Positions 26,414 to 38,258 of a stretch of DNA of 64,000 nucleotides are shown here, piece after piece (position 1 is the first letter of the stretch; every line of letters starts with the position of its first letter). The stretch comes from Enterococcus crotali (GTDB lineage Bacteria; Bacillota; Bacilli; Lactobacillales; Enterococcaceae), in the NCBI RefSeq assembly GCF_000633635.1, contig NZ_AYPQ01000009.1, forward strand, positions 2,356-66,355, written 5' to 3'. Made by a program: the position numbers and the translations under genes. The notes under the pieces are model-generated. The model searched no databases. It was given only the letters and a program-made list of their open reading frames with translations, and had not been told where the DNA came from.

Positions 26414-29400
26414 TTGATCGATGTAAATAAATTCGAAAGTATGCAAATAGGTTTAGCTTCTCCAGAAAAGATCAGAAGCTGGTCTTACGGTGAAGTAAAG
26501 AAACCCGAAACGATTAACTACCGTACGCTAAAACCTGAACGTGAAGGTTTGTTCTGTGAACGTATTTTCGGTCCAACTAAAGACTGGGAATGTGCGTGTG
26601 GAAAATATAAACGTATTCGTTATAAAGGTATCGTTTGTGACCGTTGTGGTGTAGAAGTAACTCGCTCTAAAGTTCGTCGTGAACGCATGGGACATATCGA
26701 GTTAGCAGCACCTGTTTCACATATCTGGTATTTCAAAGGTATTCCATCTCGTATGGGTCTTGTCTTAGATATGAGTCCTCGTGCATTGGAAGAGATCATT
26801 TACTTTGCGTCATACGTGGTAATTGATGCCGGAGATACTTCTTTAGAGAAAAAACAATTATTAACAGAACGTGAGTACCGTGATAAACGTGATCAATATG
26901 GTCAAGGTTTTTCTGCCGCAATGGGTGCAGAAGCTGTTAAACAATTATTAGACAATGTTGATTTAGATGGCGAAGTAGCTCAACTAAAAGAAGAGTTGAA
27001 ATCTGCCCAAGGTCAAAAAAGAACACGTGCGATCCGTCGTTTGGATATTTTAGAAGCATTCCGTGCTTCTGGAAACTTACCAAGCTGGATGGTTATGGAT
27101 GTTATTCCTGTAATTCCACCAGATTTACGTCCGATGGTTCAATTAGAAGGTGGTCGTTTTGCGACTTCTGACTTGAACGATTTATACCGTCGTGTAATCA
27201 ACCGTAACAATCGTTTGAAACGTTTATTAGATTTAAATGCGCCAAACATCATTGTTCAAAATGAAAAACGTATGCTGCAAGAAGCAGTCGATGCGTTGAT
27301 CGATAATGGTCGTCGTGGCCGTCCTGTTACAGGACCAGGTAACCGTCCGTTGAAATCTCTTTCTCATATGTTAAAAGGGAAACAAGGTCGTTTCCGTCAA
27401 AACTTACTAGGTAAACGTGTAGATTACTCTGGTCGTTCAGTTATCGTCGTAGGACCTAACTTGAAGATGTACCAATGTGGTTTGCCAAAAGAAATGGCGA
27501 TTGAATTATTCAAACCATTTGTAATGCGTGAGCTAGTTCAACGCGAAATCGCAACAAACATCAAAAACGCAAAACGTAAAATCGAACGCGGAGAAGATGA
27601 AGTTTGGGATATCTTAGAAGAAGTTATTCAAGAGCATCCAGTATTGCTTAACCGAGCACCTACACTACACAGACTTGGTATCCAAGCCTTTGAACCAGTG
27701 CTAGTTGAAGGTCGTGCAATCCGTCTTCACCCATTAGTTTGTGAAGCCTACAATGCCGATTTCGATGGAGACCAAATGGCCGTTCACGTTCCGTTGAACG
27801 AAGAAGCACAAGCAGAAGCACGTATGCTGATGTTAGCTGCTCAAAACATTTTGAATCCAAAAGATGGTAAACCAGTTGTAACACCTTCTCAAGATATGGT
27901 CTTAGGTAACTACTACCTAACAATGGAAGAAGAGAACCGTGAAGGGGAAGGCATGATCTTCCGCGACATGAACGAAGCTGTGTTAGCATGGCGTAATGGA
28001 TATGTGCATTTACATTCACGTATCGGTGTTCAAACAACTTTACTTGGCGACAAACCATTTACGGATTGGCAAAAAGAACGTCTTTTGATCACAACTGTAG
28101 GTAAGATCATTTTTAATGAAATCATGCCTGTAGAATTCCCTTATTTGAATGAACCAACAGATTACAACTTAACGGTGCAAACACCTGACAAGTATTTTGT
28201 AGAAGCTGGTACAGATATTCCTGCTCACATTAAAGAACAAGAATTAGTCTTACCATTCAAGAAGAAAAACTTAGGGAATATCATCGCTGAAGTCTTCAAG
28301 AGATTCCATATCACTGAAACTTCTAAGATGCTTGATAGAATGAAAGACTTAGGGTATAAACATTCGACTCATGCTGGTATGACCGTTGGTATCGCTGATA
28401 TCATGGTATTGCATGAGAAACAAGAAATCATCGATGATGCTCATAAACAAGTCGAAAATATTACAAAACAATTCCGTCGTGGTCTGATTACAGATGACGA
28501 ACGTTATGAACGTGTTATTGCGGTTTGGAACAAAGCTAAAGATGAGATCCAACAAAAACTGATCGAAAGTATGGATGCGAAAAATCCAATCTTCATGATG
28601 TCAGATTCTGGAGCCCGTGGTAACATCTCCAACTTTACTCAGCTTGCTGGTATGCGTGGTTTGATGGCGGCTCCAAACGGACGTATCATGGAACTTCCAA
28701 TCATCTCGAACTTCCGTGAAGGACTTTCTGTCTTAGAGATGTTTATCTCTACCCATGGTGCTCGTAAAGGGATGACCGATACAGCCTTGAAGACAGCCGA
28801 TTCAGGTTACTTGACTCGTCGTTTAGTTGACGTTGCCCAAGATGTTATTATTCGTGAAGACGATTGTGGAACTGACCGTGGTCTAGTGATCCAATCTATT
28901 CGTGAAGGGAATGAAATCATTGAACCTTTAGAAGAACGTCTACTTGGACGTTATACTCGTAAGTCAGTGATGCATCCTGAAACTGGCAAAATGATTATCG
29001 GCGAAGATCAACTGATTTCAGAAGATCTAGCTAGAGAAATCGTGGATGCTGGTGTTGAAACAGTAACGATTCGTTCCGTATTTACATGTAATACCAAACA
29101 TGGTGTATGTAAACACTGTTACGGCCGTAACTTAGCAACTGGTTCTGGTGTTGAAGTTGGGGAAGCAGTTGGTACAATTGCCGCTCAATCAATCGGTGAA
29201 CCTGGTACTCAGTTAACAATGCGTACGTTCCATACAGGTGGGGTTGCCGGAGATGATATTACTCAAGGTCTACCTCGTGTCCAAGAAATCTTTGAAGCAC
29301 GTAATCCTAAAGGACAAGCAGTCATCACAGAAGTTACCGGTGAAGTGATCGATATTTCTGAAGATCCTGCAACACGTCAAAAAGAAGTAACGATCAAAGG

Positions 29401-30067
29401 GAAAACAGATACTCGTACGTATACAGTTCCTTATACAGCTCGTATGAAAGTTGCTGAAGGCGATACGATCCATCGTGGTGAGCCATTGACAGAAGGTTCG
29501 ATCGATCCTAAACAATTGTTACAAGTTCGTGATGTTTTATCTGTTGAAAACTACCTATTGCGTGAAGTACAACGTGTGTATCGTATGCAAGGGGTGGAAA
29601 TCGGCGATAAACATATCGAGGTAATGGTTCGTCAAATGCTTCGTAAAGTTCGTGTCATGGATCCAGGTGACACTGAAATCTTACCAGGTACATTACTAGA
29701 TATCGCTGAATTTAAAGATCGTAACTACGACACATTAGTAGCCGGCGGCGTTCCTGCAACAAGCCGTCCAGTCTTACTAGGAATCACAAAAGCATCATTA
29801 GAAACAAACAGTTTCTTATCTGCTGCGTCATTCCAAGAAACAACTCGTGTGTTAACAGATGCTGCGATCCGTGGTAAAAAAGACCCATTACTTGGTTTGA
29901 AAGAAAATGTTATCATCGGTAAGATCATTCCAGCTGGTACTGGTATGGCTCGTTACCGTAACATGGAACCAAAAGAAGTTGGCGTAGCAAGCGAAAATGT
30001 CTACAGTATCTCTGATATTGAAGCTCAAATGGCTGCTGAAGATGCTTTGAATGAGTTGAATAAATAA
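26414..30067 (+). CDS. rpoC: RpoC, RNA polymerase beta' subunit
   Basis: This 1217-aa protein starts at a TTG with GGAGGG nine bases upstream. The N-terminal zinc ligands lie in [20 protein letters not shown] (about residues 58-80), and the catalytic magnesium motif NADFDGD is in [16 protein letters not shown] (about 450). The second zinc site uses CGT...[11 protein letters not shown] (about 820-900), and the trigger-loop helix is [19 protein letters not shown]. It is in an operon with rpoB. The 138-bp spacer contains a hairpin based on CTAGAA/TTCTAG (26322-26353) and a smaller TGAAT/ATTCA dyad just before the ribosome-binding site. Confidence 0.98.
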   Translation: MIDVNKFESMQIGLASPEKIRSWSYGEVKKPETINYRTLKPEREGLFCERIFGPTKDWECACGKYKRIRYKGIVCDRCGVEVTRSKVRRERMGHIELAAPVSHIWYFKGIPSRMGLVLDMSPRALEEIIYFASYVVIDAGDTSLEKKQLLTEREYRDKRDQYGQGFSAAMGAEAVKQLLDNVDLDGEVAQLKEELKSAQGQKRTRAIRRLDILEAFRASGNLPSWMVMDVIPVIPPDLRPMVQLEGGRFATSDLNDLYRRVINRNNRLKRLLDLNAPNIIVQNEKRMLQEAVDALIDNGRRGRPVTGPGNRPLKSLSHMLKGKQGRFRQNLLGKRVDYSGRSVIVVGPNLKMYQCGLPKEMAIELFKPFVMRELVQREIATNIKNAKRKIERGEDEVWDILEEVIQEHPVLLNRAPTLHRLGIQAFEPVLVEGRAIRLHPLVCEAYNADFDGDQMAVHVPLNEEAQAEARMLMLAAQNILNPKDGKPVVTPSQDMVLGNYYLTMEEENREGEGMIFRDMNEAVLAWRNGYVHLHSRIGVQTTLLGDKPFTDWQKERLLITTVGKIIFNEIMPVEFPYLNEPTDYNLTVQTPDKYFVEAGTDIPAHIKEQELVLPFKKKNLGNIIAEVFKRFHITETSKMLDRMKDLGYKHSTHAGMTVGIADIMVLHEKQEIIDDAHKQVENITKQFRRGLITDDERYERVIAVWNKAKDEIQQKLIESMDAKNPIFMMSDSGARGNISNFTQLAGMRGLMAAPNGRIMELPIISNFREGLSVLEMFISTHGARKGMTDTALKTADSGYLTRRLVDVAQDVIIREDDCGTDRGLVIQSIREGNEIIEPLEERLLGRYTRKSVMHPETGKMIIGEDQLISEDLAREIVDAGVETVTIRSVFTCNTKHGVCKHCYGRNLATGSGVEVGEAVGTIAAQSIGEPGTQLTMRTFHTGGVAGDDITQGLPRVQEIFEARNPKGQAVITEVTGEVIDISEDPATRQKEVTIKGKTDTRTYTVPYTARMKVAEGDTIHRGEPLTEGSIDPKQLLQVRDVLSVENYLLREVQRVYRMQGVEIGDKHIEVMVRQMLRKVRVMDPGDTEILPGTLLDIAEFKDRNYDTLVAGGVPATSRPVLLGITKASLETNSFLSAASFQETTRVLTDAAIRGKKDPLLGLKENVIIGKIIPAGTGMARYRNMEPKEVGVASENVYSISDIEAQMAAEDALNELNK

Positions 30068-30075
30068 TAGATAAT

Positions 30076-30114
30076 AAAAAGGCTTGAAATCAATTGATTT
30101 CAAGCCTTTTTTTT
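30076..30114. terminator. Strong terminator after rpoC
   Basis: A perfect palindrome, GGCTTGAAATCAATTGATTTCAAGCC in two 13-base arms, is flanked by A and T tracts. It also fits the end of the convergent NagB-like gene. Confidence 0.93.
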
Positions 30115-30116
30115 GT

Positions 30117-30839
<723 letters not shown>

Positions 30840-30972
30840 TTAAACAGCTCCTTCTTTTTGTTTAATTTATCATATGGGAACCATCCCATGTCAATAGATT
30901 TTTTATAGGCAAAACAATATCATTATTCTTTTATTCGGCTTATGATAAGTAAAAAGAAGAGGTGAAGGAATC

Positions 30973-31506
30973 ATGGAACATAATTACGAAAAAGCAATTT
31001 TTGCTGGTGGCTGTTTTTGGTGTATGGTCAAACCGTTTGATACACAACCAGGCATTATTTCAGTTGTGGCTGGTTATACAGGTGGGCATATCGAAAACCC
31101 GACCTATGAACAGGTCACAACAGGAACAACAGGTCATACAGAAGCAGTTGAAATAACTTATGACCCAGCAATCATTCCCTACGAAAAACTAGTGGAAACG
31201 TATTGGCAACAAACAGATCCGACAGATGCATTAGGACAATTTGCTGACCGTGGCGATTCTTATCGGCCTGTCATTTTCTATGCCAATGAAGCGCAAAAAG
31301 AAATTGCAGAAAGATCGAAAGCGGCATTACAAGCGAGTGGTCGCTTTACTCAGCCAATTGTTACAAAAATAGAACCTGCGCAACCTTTTTATCCAGCTGA
31401 AGACTACCATCAAGATTATTATAAAAAGCACAGCGTTCATTACAACCTATATAAAGAAGGTTCTGGACGAGCTGGTTTTATTCGGAAAAATTGGAAAGAT
31501 AAGTAA
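30973..31506 (+). CDS. msrA: MsrA, peptide-methionine (S)-S-oxide reductase
   Basis: This 177-aa enzyme has the active-site motif GGCFWC (residues 12-17), followed by VVAGYTGG and the conserved [13 protein letters not shown]. The C-terminal half has [10 protein letters not shown]. It repairs oxidised methionine in proteins. There is no MsrB domain or neighbouring msrB gene. AGAAGAGGTGAAGG precedes the ATG. It is a single-gene unit ended by a dyad. Confidence 0.95.
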   Translation: MEHNYEKAIFAGGCFWCMVKPFDTQPGIISVVAGYTGGHIENPTYEQVTTGTTGHTEAVEITYDPAIIPYEKLVETYWQQTDPTDALGQFADRGDSYRPVIFYANEAQKEIAERSKAALQASGRFTQPIVTKIEPAQPFYPAEDYHQDYYKKHSVHYNLYKEGSGRAGFIRKNWKDK

Positions 31507-31514
31507 CTTGATAG

Positions 31515-31549
31515 AACGAGATAAAAGGGATTTTGACTTTTATCTCGTT
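31515..31549. terminator. Dyad between msrA and the prepilin peptidase gene
   Basis: AACGAGATAAAAG pairs with CTTTTATCTCGTT over 13 bp. The following T tract is short, so termination is probable rather than certain. Confidence 0.6.
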
Positions 31550-31551
31550 AG

Positions 31552-32238
31552 CTATTTACATAAGAAGATAACAAATAATCCAATACTTAAAAAAGGAACA
31601 AAAGGAAGTTGCTGCATTTTTTTCTTTAAGATCAATCGATAAAATAAAAGAAAGCATAGGCCGCTGCTGCTTGCAATGAACAATAAAAAAATCAGCGATT
31701 CAGCACCTAAAAGTGCTCCCCATAATGTTAAGATAAAGATATCTCCGCCGCCAATAGAATCTTTAAGGATATAACGTAAGCTGAGCAAGCATAGAAAAAC
31801 AATAAGGCTCGTAAAAAGATAGACTGGCAGTGCTAAATAAATATGCCAAATACATAAGAAGATGGCGAACAAATAAAAAATCTTAGGTTCAACAATTAAA
31901 TAAAAAATATCTGTCAAAGATAAGACGACTCCCATAAGTAAAAAGAAAAGGGAGTAAAGAGGATAGATAGCCTTAAATGACACAAAAAGACAAAGTAATC
32001 CACAAATCAATTCACTAAAAAAATAAATACACGATAATTTACGTTTACAGTAACGACAACGAAAACGCAAAAATAGAATTGAAATAATCGGAATCAATTC
32101 AATCATTTTTAATTTAGTCTGACAATATGAGCAGTGAGAAGCAGGAAATAAAATAGATTTACCAATGGGTACTCGTTCTGCAGTCAAACAAAGAAATGAA
32201 CCAATCACACAACCACAAATAAAATAAAGAATGAACAT
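31552..32238 (-). CDS. comC: Type IV prepilin peptidase (A24 family, ComC-like)
   Basis: This 228-aa polytopic membrane protease has an N-terminal cytoplasmic loop with two CxxC pairs (CSYC and CRYC), as in bifunctional prepilin peptidases, and the two A24 aspartates in SLTDIFYL and GGGDIF. In competent Gram-positives ComC cleaves pseudopilins of the DNA uptake machine. No methyltransferase function is certain, and no other com gene is in the window. It is divergent from gntK. Confidence 0.88.
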   Translation of the reverse strand: MFILYFICGCVIGSFLCLTAERVPIGKSILFPASHCSYCQTKLKMIELIPIISILFLRFRCRYCKRKLSCIYFFSELICGLLCLFVSFKAIYPLYSLFFLLMGVVLSLTDIFYLIVEPKIFYLFAIFLCIWHIYLALPVYLFTSLIVFLCLLSLRYILKDSIGGGDIFILTLWGALLGAESLIFLLFIASSSGLCFLLFYRLILKKKMQQLPFVPFLSIGLFVIFLCK

Positions 32239-32339
32239 CTAAAATCTCCTTTCATAAATAAGTACGCAAATAAAAACTTTTTTAACTAGACAATTCTTTT
32301 TTTATTAGGAATAATGAAGGTGAGAAATGAGGCGAGAAG

Positions 32340-33869
32340 ATGGAAAAAATAGCAATTGGTGTAGATATTGGTACAACACAAACAAAGGCTGTCGCTTTTA
32401 GGGAGAATGGATCCGTTCAGGCATCAGCTTATGTTCGTTACCCACTCATTCAGGAAACAGAGGGTATGGCAGAACAAGATGTAAATCAGATTTTTCAAGC
32501 AGTAGTGACGTGTATCAAAAAAGTAGTCACTAAAGTCCAACCTTTTGAAATCTCAGTGGTATCTTTTTCTACTGCGATGCATGGATTGATTGTCATGGAT
32601 AAAAATCATCAGGCTCTGACGCGTGTGATCACATGGGCAGATAATCGTGCGGAAAAGTATGCGGAAGAGCTGAAGGATACCGTATTAGGAAAGACGCTTT
32701 ACCAAAATACAGGATTGCCGATGCATCCAATGACACCGTTTCACAAAATCCGTTGGTTAAAAGAAGAATTCAGTGAAATCTACGAGCGGGCAGAGATGTT
32801 TATCGGGATGAAAGAATACATCTTTTATCGTCTATTCAATCAATACATTACGGATATAAGTACTGCCTCTGGAACTGGATTTCTAAATATTCATGAGTTG
32901 GATTGGGATCAGTTAGCTTTAACTGAGATGGGGATCGCAGCGGATCAACTACCATTGTTAGTAACACCGACCCATCAGATAACTGGCTTAAATGATGAAT
33001 GGGCAGAGCAGTTAGGCTTGACGGCACAAACGGTTTTTGTGTTAGGAGGAGCCGATGGGCCTTTATCAAATCTGGGATTAGGTGCGGTGACAAAAGGAAC
33101 AGCTACGTTAACTGTTGGAACGAGTGGTGCTTTGCGTTATATTGTTGAACAACCTCAAACACACCCACAGGCGGAGACGTTCTGTTGTGTGTTAGATGAA
33201 AATCATTGGGTAATTGGAGGGGCCACAAGTAATGGCGCTGGGATTTTCGATTGGGCTTGTGAAAATTTATTAAAGGAAGTTCAAACGGAAGCTCGTGCAG
33301 TTGGGGAAAATTCGTATGACGCTGTGATGGATCTTGTAAAAGAAACGCCAGCAGGAGCTAAAGGATTGATGTTTCATCCTTATTTGCTCGGCGAACGGGC
33401 ACCATTGTGGGATGCAGAAGCGACAGGCAGTTTTGTGGGTTTAAAACGAAATCATGATGACAAATTGATGATGCGTGCGGTGATTGAGGGGATTTGTTTG
33501 AATTTAAAGCGTGTTTTAACAGAGTTGGAGGAGTTAGGCGGACCAGTGAAAGAAATCCGTGCTACAGGTGGTTTTGCAGATTCGCAAGTGTTCAAACATG
33601 TGATGGCGGATGTTTTAGGCTATCAACTTTCATTGACGGAAAGTGTTGAAGCATCGGCATTAGGTGCTGTTTTATTGGGTTGGCAAAGTATAGGGAAAAT
33701 TACTGATTTAAAGACAGTTAGTGAACAAGTAGAAATTTATGAAACCGTAGAGCCTAACAGTGAAAATAATCAAATTTATCAACAAATGTATCCGTTATTT
33801 ATTATGACACAACAACAATTATCTTCGAGCTATCACCAATTAGCAAAACTAAGAGCAGATTTGGACTAA
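32340..33869 (+). CDS. gntK: Gluconokinase (FGGY family)
   Basis: This 509-aa sugar kinase starts with the ATP phosphate-1 motif GVDIGTTQTKAVAF. It has the FGGY signatures MHGLIVMDKNHQALTRVITWADNRAE (a gluconokinase-like motif) and GGATSNGAGIFDWA, plus the C-terminal signature RATGGFADSQVFKHVMADVLG. It phosphorylates gluconate to 6-phosphogluconate. No gluconate permease or dehydrogenase lies next to it. GAGGCGAGAAG gives the ribosome-binding site. Confidence 0.88.
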   Translation: MEKIAIGVDIGTTQTKAVAFRENGSVQASAYVRYPLIQETEGMAEQDVNQIFQAVVTCIKKVVTKVQPFEISVVSFSTAMHGLIVMDKNHQALTRVITWADNRAEKYAEELKDTVLGKTLYQNTGLPMHPMTPFHKIRWLKEEFSEIYERAEMFIGMKEYIFYRLFNQYITDISTASGTGFLNIHELDWDQLALTEMGIAADQLPLLVTPTHQITGLNDEWAEQLGLTAQTVFVLGGADGPLSNLGLGAVTKGTATLTVGTSGALRYIVEQPQTHPQAETFCCVLDENHWVIGGATSNGAGIFDWACENLLKEVQTEARAVGENSYDAVMDLVKETPAGAKGLMFHPYLLGERAPLWDAEATGSFVGLKRNHDDKLMMRAVIEGICLNLKRVLTELEELGGPVKEIRATGGFADSQVFKHVMADVLGYQLSLTESVEASALGAVLLGWQSIGKITDLKTVSEQVEIYETVEPNSENNQIYQQMYPLFIMTQQQLSSSYHQLAKLRADLD

Positions 33870-33930
33870 CTTTTTTTGACAAACATCACTGAACTTGTTT
33901 TACTAGTAGTAAGAGAACGGAGGAAAGGAA

Positions 33931-34668
33931 ATGAAAAAATTATGGATCGCTTCTTTGCTTTTAGTAGGGCTTTTCCTAACAAGTTGCGGCTCAAAAGGAA
34001 TTTCTGCAGAAGATGCTGGCGAATTATTTGTTGATCGTCTGGTGTATCAAAAAAGGGAAAATGAATTTGCTAAGGGATTTCGCGATGGGAAACAAGCAGG
34101 CGAAGAGCTGGATGAAAATAGCAAAGCGTTCGAGCAAAACTTTGCGAAAGGCTTATCCGCCACCGGTGCACAAGTCCCGGAAAAAGAAGCAAGTCAACTA
34201 ACAAAGGAACTCTTGCAACAGGCAAAAGAGAAAACATCCTATAGGATTATTAAAATAGATGAAACAAAAACTGGCGCCGTGATCTCTTATTATGTGACGG
34301 GGTTAGATCTAGTGAGTGCCATGCAGGAAATGACCAGACAGCTGGTAAAAGAAACTTTGGCTGATCCAGAAATAGCAAAAGATGATCAAAAAGCGCTAGA
34401 AGCAACTTTTTCTATCTTGGAAGAGCGGGTCAAATCAATTAAAATCAAAACAGATCCTGTTGAACTTGAGTTGCGTTTAGAAAAAGAAAAAGGAAAATGG
34501 TTTGTACCCAAAAATCAAAAAGAGGCCGTATCTAACTTGTTCATGGCATTTATTTCAGGTTCTGAAAATACAGAAGCGATGAATAAAGAGTTAGAAGAGG
34601 CAATGAATGAAGTAGCCAAAGAAATTGTTGATTCATTGGATACATTGCCAATACCTAGCAATAATTAA
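33931..34668 (+). CDS. Lipoprotein of unknown function (DUF5105-like)
   Basis: This 245-aa lipoprotein has Cys19 after LFLTS, followed by a mostly helical domain rich in Lys and Glu, ending in a short acidic tail. It resembles the broad DUF5105 lipoprotein family; no catalytic motif is visible. TTGACA (33876-33881) with TTTACT 17 bp later gives it its own promoter after gntK. The ribosome-binding site is GGAGGAAAGGAA. Confidence 0.7.
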   Translation: MKKLWIASLLLVGLFLTSCGSKGISAEDAGELFVDRLVYQKRENEFAKGFRDGKQAGEELDENSKAFEQNFAKGLSATGAQVPEKEASQLTKELLQQAKEKTSYRIIKIDETKTGAVISYYVTGLDLVSAMQEMTRQLVKETLADPEIAKDDQKALEATFSILEERVKSIKIKTDPVELELRLEKEKGKWFVPKNQKEAVSNLFMAFISGSENTEAMNKELEEAMNEVAKEIVDSLDTLPIPSNN

Positions 34669-34677
34669 TTCTTTAGT

Positions 34678-34710
34678 TTATAATTATTATTAAATGAGAA
34701 ATGATATAAT
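34678..34710 (+). promoter_or_regulatory. dps promoter with PerR box
   Basis: TTATAATTATTATTA (34678-34692) matches the PerR box TTATAATNATTATAA at 13 of 14 defined positions. It covers the predicted -35 region of the extended -10 TGATATAAT (34702-34710). Peroxide-responsive repression of dps by PerR is the expected consequence. Confidence 0.75.
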
Positions 34711-34789
34711 AATGAAGATTTTAGTGTACTTTTTTTCTGTTTCGTACTACAATATTAGTGTAGATAAAAATTTAGGAGGATGATGTATA

Positions 34790-35278
34790 ATGAAATTTGA
34801 ACAAACAAAAGAAGTATTAAACCAACTAGTTGCAGATCTAAGCCAGTTTTCAGTAGTGATTCACCAAACTCACTGGTATATGCGTGGCCCAGAATTCTTG
34901 ACATTGCACCCTAAAATGGACGAATATATGGATCAAATCAATGACCAATTAGACGTTATTTCTGAACGCTTAATTACTCTAGATGGTGCTCCTTACTCAA
35001 CTTTACAAGAATTTGCTGATCATACAGGTATCGAAGATGAAATCGGCACATACGAACGTACAATTCCAGAGCGCATGGAAAAATTAGTCGAAGGCTACCG
35101 TTATTTAGCTGATTTATATCAAAAAGGAATTGAAGTTTCTGGCGAAGAAGGCGATGATTCTACACAAGATATCTTTATTGCAAACAAAACAGACATTGAG
35201 AAAAATATCTGGATGCTGCAAGCAAAATTAGGTAAAGCACCTGGTATCGATGCAGATACACGTGCAAAAACTCGTTAA
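34790..35278 (+). CDS. dps: Dps-family ferritin-like DNA/iron protection protein
   Basis: This 162-aa four-helix protein is of the Dps/Dpr type. The inter-subunit ferroxidase ligands are visible in HQTHWYMRGPEFLTLHPKMDEYMDQINDQLDVISERL: two His, an Asp and a Glu in canonical spacing. It oxidises ferrous iron with peroxide and stores it in a 12-subunit shell. The lysine-poor N-terminus suggests no strong DNA binding, as in streptococcal Dpr. It has a PerR box upstream, AGGAGGATG as ribosome-binding site and its own terminator. Confidence 0.93.
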   Translation: MKFEQTKEVLNQLVADLSQFSVVIHQTHWYMRGPEFLTLHPKMDEYMDQINDQLDVISERLITLDGAPYSTLQEFADHTGIEDEIGTYERTIPERMEKLVEGYRYLADLYQKGIEVSGEEGDDSTQDIFIANKTDIEKNIWMLQAKLGKAPGIDADTRAKTR

Positions 35279-35289
35279 TCAAAAAAGTT

Positions 35290-35332
35290 AAAAGGTGATG
35301 AAAGATACATGCTATCTTTCATCACCTTTTTT
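35290..35332. terminator. Bidirectional terminator between dps and argH
   Basis: AAAAGGTGATGAAAGATA pairs with TATCTTTCATCACCTTTT around a five-base loop. Confidence 0.92.
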
Positions 35333-36716
35333 AGTTTTTTTCGCTTTCTAGTTTTTGCTTGCTACGTTCAATTGCAGCTTTTACTTGATCAAATCCAGTG
35401 CCGCCATACGAATGCCGACGTTCAATGGCTGTTTTTGATGATAGGGTTTGGTAGATATCTGATTGAATCAAAGGTGTGATCACTTGATACTGTTCTAAGG
35501 GCACATCTTGTAAATAAATCCCTTGTTTTGTACAATCTAAAACTAACTTTCCAACAACTTCATGAGCCTGTCTAAAGGGCATCCCTTTGCTTGCTAGATA
35601 ATCTGCTAGCTCTGTTGCATTTGAAAAATCTTTTTCAGTGGACTTTTCCATGATTTCTTGATTCAGTTTCATCGTCTCTACCATACCTGCCATGATCTCT
35701 AAACTAGTTAAAATCGTGTGAGACGTATCAAACATGCCCTCCTTGTCCTCTTGAAGGTCTTTGTTGTAAGCTAGCGGCAATCCTTTTAAAACCGTTAGAA
35801 GGCTGAATAAATTACCATATACGCGACCAGACTTTCCTCGAATCAATTCTGCCATGTCAGGATTCTTCTTCTGTGGCATAATCGAGCTGCCTGTAGAAAA
35901 GGTATCTGTTAATTCAATAAATTGAAACTCATGACTGCACCATAAAATGATTTCTTCGCAAAATCTGGAAAGATGCATCATTAAAATAGAACTATTGCTA
36001 AGGAACTCTAAGATGAAATCCCGGTCACTCACGCCATCTAAGCTATTTTCATAGATGGAAGAAAAACCTAGTAACTCAGCTGAGTAAGCACGATCGATAG
36101 GAAATGTCGTACCGGCAAGGGCTGCACAGCCTAAGGGCGAAATATCGATTCGCTTCAAGCTTTCGGAAAAACGTTCTTGATCCCGTGTCAACATACCGTA
36201 ATAAGCCATCATATGGTGAGCAAACGAGATTGGTTGTGCATGTTGTAAATGGGTGTAGCCAGGCATGATGGTATCGATATTTTCTTCGGCTTTATGAACT
36301 AGCACTTGGCGAAATAGGTGGATCTTGCTAATTACTTCTTGAACGATCTCTTTTAAATAGAGATGCATATCTGTAGCGACTTGATCATTTCTACTACGGC
36401 CTGTATGTAATTTTCCAGCAACAGAGCCAATTTCATCATGTAACAGTTTTTCGATATTCAAATGAACATCTTCGTTTTCTATACTGAAAGTAAGTTCACC
36501 AGCAAGTAGTTTCTCTTGAATTGTTGTAAGGCCCAAACTGATTTGTTTCGCCTCATCATCTGTTAAAATCCCTGTCTTAGCTAACATTTGTACATGGGCT
36601 AAACTTCCAATAATATCTTGTTTGGCTAACTTTTGATCAAAAGGAATCGAAGCGCCGAATGCATCGATCCATGCTTCGCTTTTTCCTTCAAAACGTCCAC
36701 CCCATAATTTTTCCAT
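35331..36716 (-). CDS. argH: ArgH, argininosuccinate lyase
   Basis: This 461-aa fumarase/aspartase superfamily enzyme cleaves argininosuccinate to arginine and fumarate. It shows MEKLWGGRF at the N-terminus, [13 protein letters not shown], the TxxHxQ-type [16 protein letters not shown] and the flexible signature loop [12 protein letters not shown]. The ATG at 36716 is chosen because it gives the conserved N-terminus and has GAGGTG upstream; an in-frame ATG at 36734 adds six unlikely residues. It is downstream of argG but separated by 295 bp containing a perfect ARG box, so it probably has its own ArgR-controlled promoter. Confidence 0.96.
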   Translation of the reverse strand: MEKLWGGRFEGKSEAWIDAFGASIPFDQKLAKQDIIGSLAHVQMLAKTGILTDDEAKQISLGLTTIQEKLLAGELTFSIENEDVHLNIEKLLHDEIGSVAGKLHTGRSRNDQVATDMHLYLKEIVQEVISKIHLFRQVLVHKAEENIDTIMPGYTHLQHAQPISFAHHMMAYYGMLTRDQERFSESLKRIDISPLGCAALAGTTFPIDRAYSAELLGFSSIYENSLDGVSDRDFILEFLSNSSILMMHLSRFCEEIILWCSHEFQFIELTDTFSTGSSIMPQKKNPDMAELIRGKSGRVYGNLFSLLTVLKGLPLAYNKDLQEDKEGMFDTSHTILTSLEIMAGMVETMKLNQEIMEKSTEKDFSNATELADYLASKGMPFRQAHEVVGKLVLDCTKQGIYLQDVPLEQYQVITPLIQSDIYQTLSSKTAIERRHSYGGTGFDQVKAAIERSKQKLESEKN

Positions 36717-36737
36717 GATGCACACCTCATTCATTTA

Positions 36738-36751
36738 TGTATTAATATTCA
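36738..36751 (-). promoter_or_regulatory. ARG box upstream of argH
   Basis: TGTATTAATATTCA matches the ArgR operator consensus TGNATWWWWATNCA at every defined position. It lies 22 bp upstream of the argH start codon. Confidence 0.72.
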
Positions 36752-36767
36752 TTGTGATAAGAAATAA

Positions 36768-36826
36768 GGTTGGAACAGAAGTATTTTACTCCGAGAAAGT
36801 AAGAAGGAGTGATCTCTGTGCCAACC
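36768..36826. repeat. Structured intergenic element between argG and argH
   Basis: This 59-bp dyad has outer arms GGTTGGAACAGA and TCTGTGCCAACC (one mismatch) and an inner stem ACTCC/GGAGT. It resembles palindromic intergenic repeats I recall from enterococcal genomes, but only one copy is seen here. The remainder of the gap to 37011 holds no gene that I can support. Confidence 0.45.
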
Positions 36827-37011
36827 ATTTGTTGAGACTAAAAGTTCTTGATATGAAGACTTATCGATTCCTTTATTTCGATCCGCAGATCAAAAAGAAA
36901 TTCTCCGTGGATAAGTCATTTAAAATAGGTGAATCGGATAACCTTATTTACAACCATGTAAAAGTTAACTCACGTATAAATTCAACCTAGAAAAAACAAG
37001 AGTATCGCTGA

Positions 37012-38214
37012 TTATTTTTTGTGTAAAGATGCCTGAACTTCTGCGTTGACTTTGGTTGGAAGCCCCCAGAGTTTGATAAAACCAACAGCAGCGTCTTGAT
37101 CAAAGGTATCCGCAGAAGTGTAAGTCGCCAAATTTTCGTTGTATAAGCTGTTATCAGACTTACGACCTTCAACGATGGCGTGTCCTTTGAAGAGTTTTAC
37201 CCGCACTATGCCATTTACATATTTTTGAGTAGATTTTAAGAAAGCAATCAAGGCATCCGTTAACGGGTTGAACCATAATCCGTCATAAATAATTTGTGAC
37301 AATTGATTTTCGATGATAGGTTTGAAATGAGCTACTTCACGAACAAAAGTCAAGTCTTCCAACTCTTTATGCGCAGTCATCAGTGTGATCGCTGCTGGAC
37401 ACTCATAGACTTCACGCGATTTGATTCCAACCAAACGATTTTCCACATGATCGATCCGGCCGATGCCATGTTTACCAGCTAGATCATTCAAGTCCAAAAT
37501 TAAATCGGATAACAGCATTTCTTTTCCATTGATTGCTGTAGGCACTCCTTCAACAAAAGTTAGTTCGATGATATCAGCTTGATCAGGTGCATTTTCTAAG
37601 CTAGCAGTTAATTCATAAGCACCTTCTGGAGGTGTTGCCCATGGATCTTCTAAAATCCCACATTCATTGGCACGCCCCCAAAGGTTTTGATCGACAGAAT
37701 AAGGATTGTCTAAATCAGCAGGGACGGGTACACCTTTTTCTTTGGCATAATTGATTTCTTCTTCACGTGACCATTTCCATTCACGAACTGGAGCAATCAC
37801 ATTTAGCTCAGGTGCAAGGGCGTTGATCGCAACTTCAAAACGTACTTGATCATTCCCTTTTCCTGTACAGCCATGAGCGATTGTGGTTGCACCAGTTTCG
37901 TGCGCTAATTCGACTAATTTCTTAGCAATCAGCGGGCGGGATAAAGCCGATACTAAGGGATAAGATTGTTCATAAAAGGTATGGCCTTGTAGCGCAATCA
38001 AAGCAAATTCCTGCGCAAATTCTTCCTTAGCATCAATGGTATATGAAGCAGAGGCTCCGACTTCTAATGCTTTATTTTTGATGAAATCTAAATCTTTCTT
38101 TTCACCGACATCTAAACAACAAGCGATCACATCATATCCTTCGTCCACTAACCATTTAACAGCAACAGAGGTATCTAATCCTCCAGAATAAGCTAAGACT
38201 ACTTTTTCTTTCAT
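37012..38214 (-). CDS. argG: ArgG, argininosuccinate synthase
   Basis: This 400-aa enzyme joins citrulline and aspartate using ATP. The N-terminal PP-loop is [10 protein letters not shown], followed by [14 protein letters not shown] and [13 protein letters not shown] and the citrulline/aspartate contacts typical of the family. The ATG at 38214 is chosen because AAGGAGTG is correctly spaced. An in-frame GTG at 38223 lies inside that site. It is first of the argG-argH pair, with a promoter and a near-consensus ARG box upstream. With argH it completes arginine synthesis from citrulline; the rest of the pathway is not in this window. Confidence 0.96.
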   Translation of the reverse strand: MKEKVVLAYSGGLDTSVAVKWLVDEGYDVIACCLDVGEKKDLDFIKNKALEVGASASYTIDAKEEFAQEFALIALQGHTFYEQSYPLVSALSRPLIAKKLVELAHETGATTIAHGCTGKGNDQVRFEVAINALAPELNVIAPVREWKWSREEEINYAKEKGVPVPADLDNPYSVDQNLWGRANECGILEDPWATPPEGAYELTASLENAPDQADIIELTFVEGVPTAINGKEMLLSDLILDLNDLAGKHGIGRIDHVENRLVGIKSREVYECPAAITLMTAHKELEDLTFVREVAHFKPIIENQLSQIIYDGLWFNPLTDALIAFLKSTQKYVNGIVRVKLFKGHAIVEGRKSDNSLYNENLATYTSADTFDQDAAVGFIKLWGLPTKVNAEVQASLHKK

Positions 38215-38258
38215 AAGTAACACTCCTTATTTTTTAATTCTCTTTTTTGATTGTTCTC

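Noticed and set aside
36715-36990. A 91-codon plus-strand reading frame between argH and argG
   Set aside because: It begins inside the argH start region and runs over the ARG box and the folded element. It has no ribosome-binding site and no recognisable domain.
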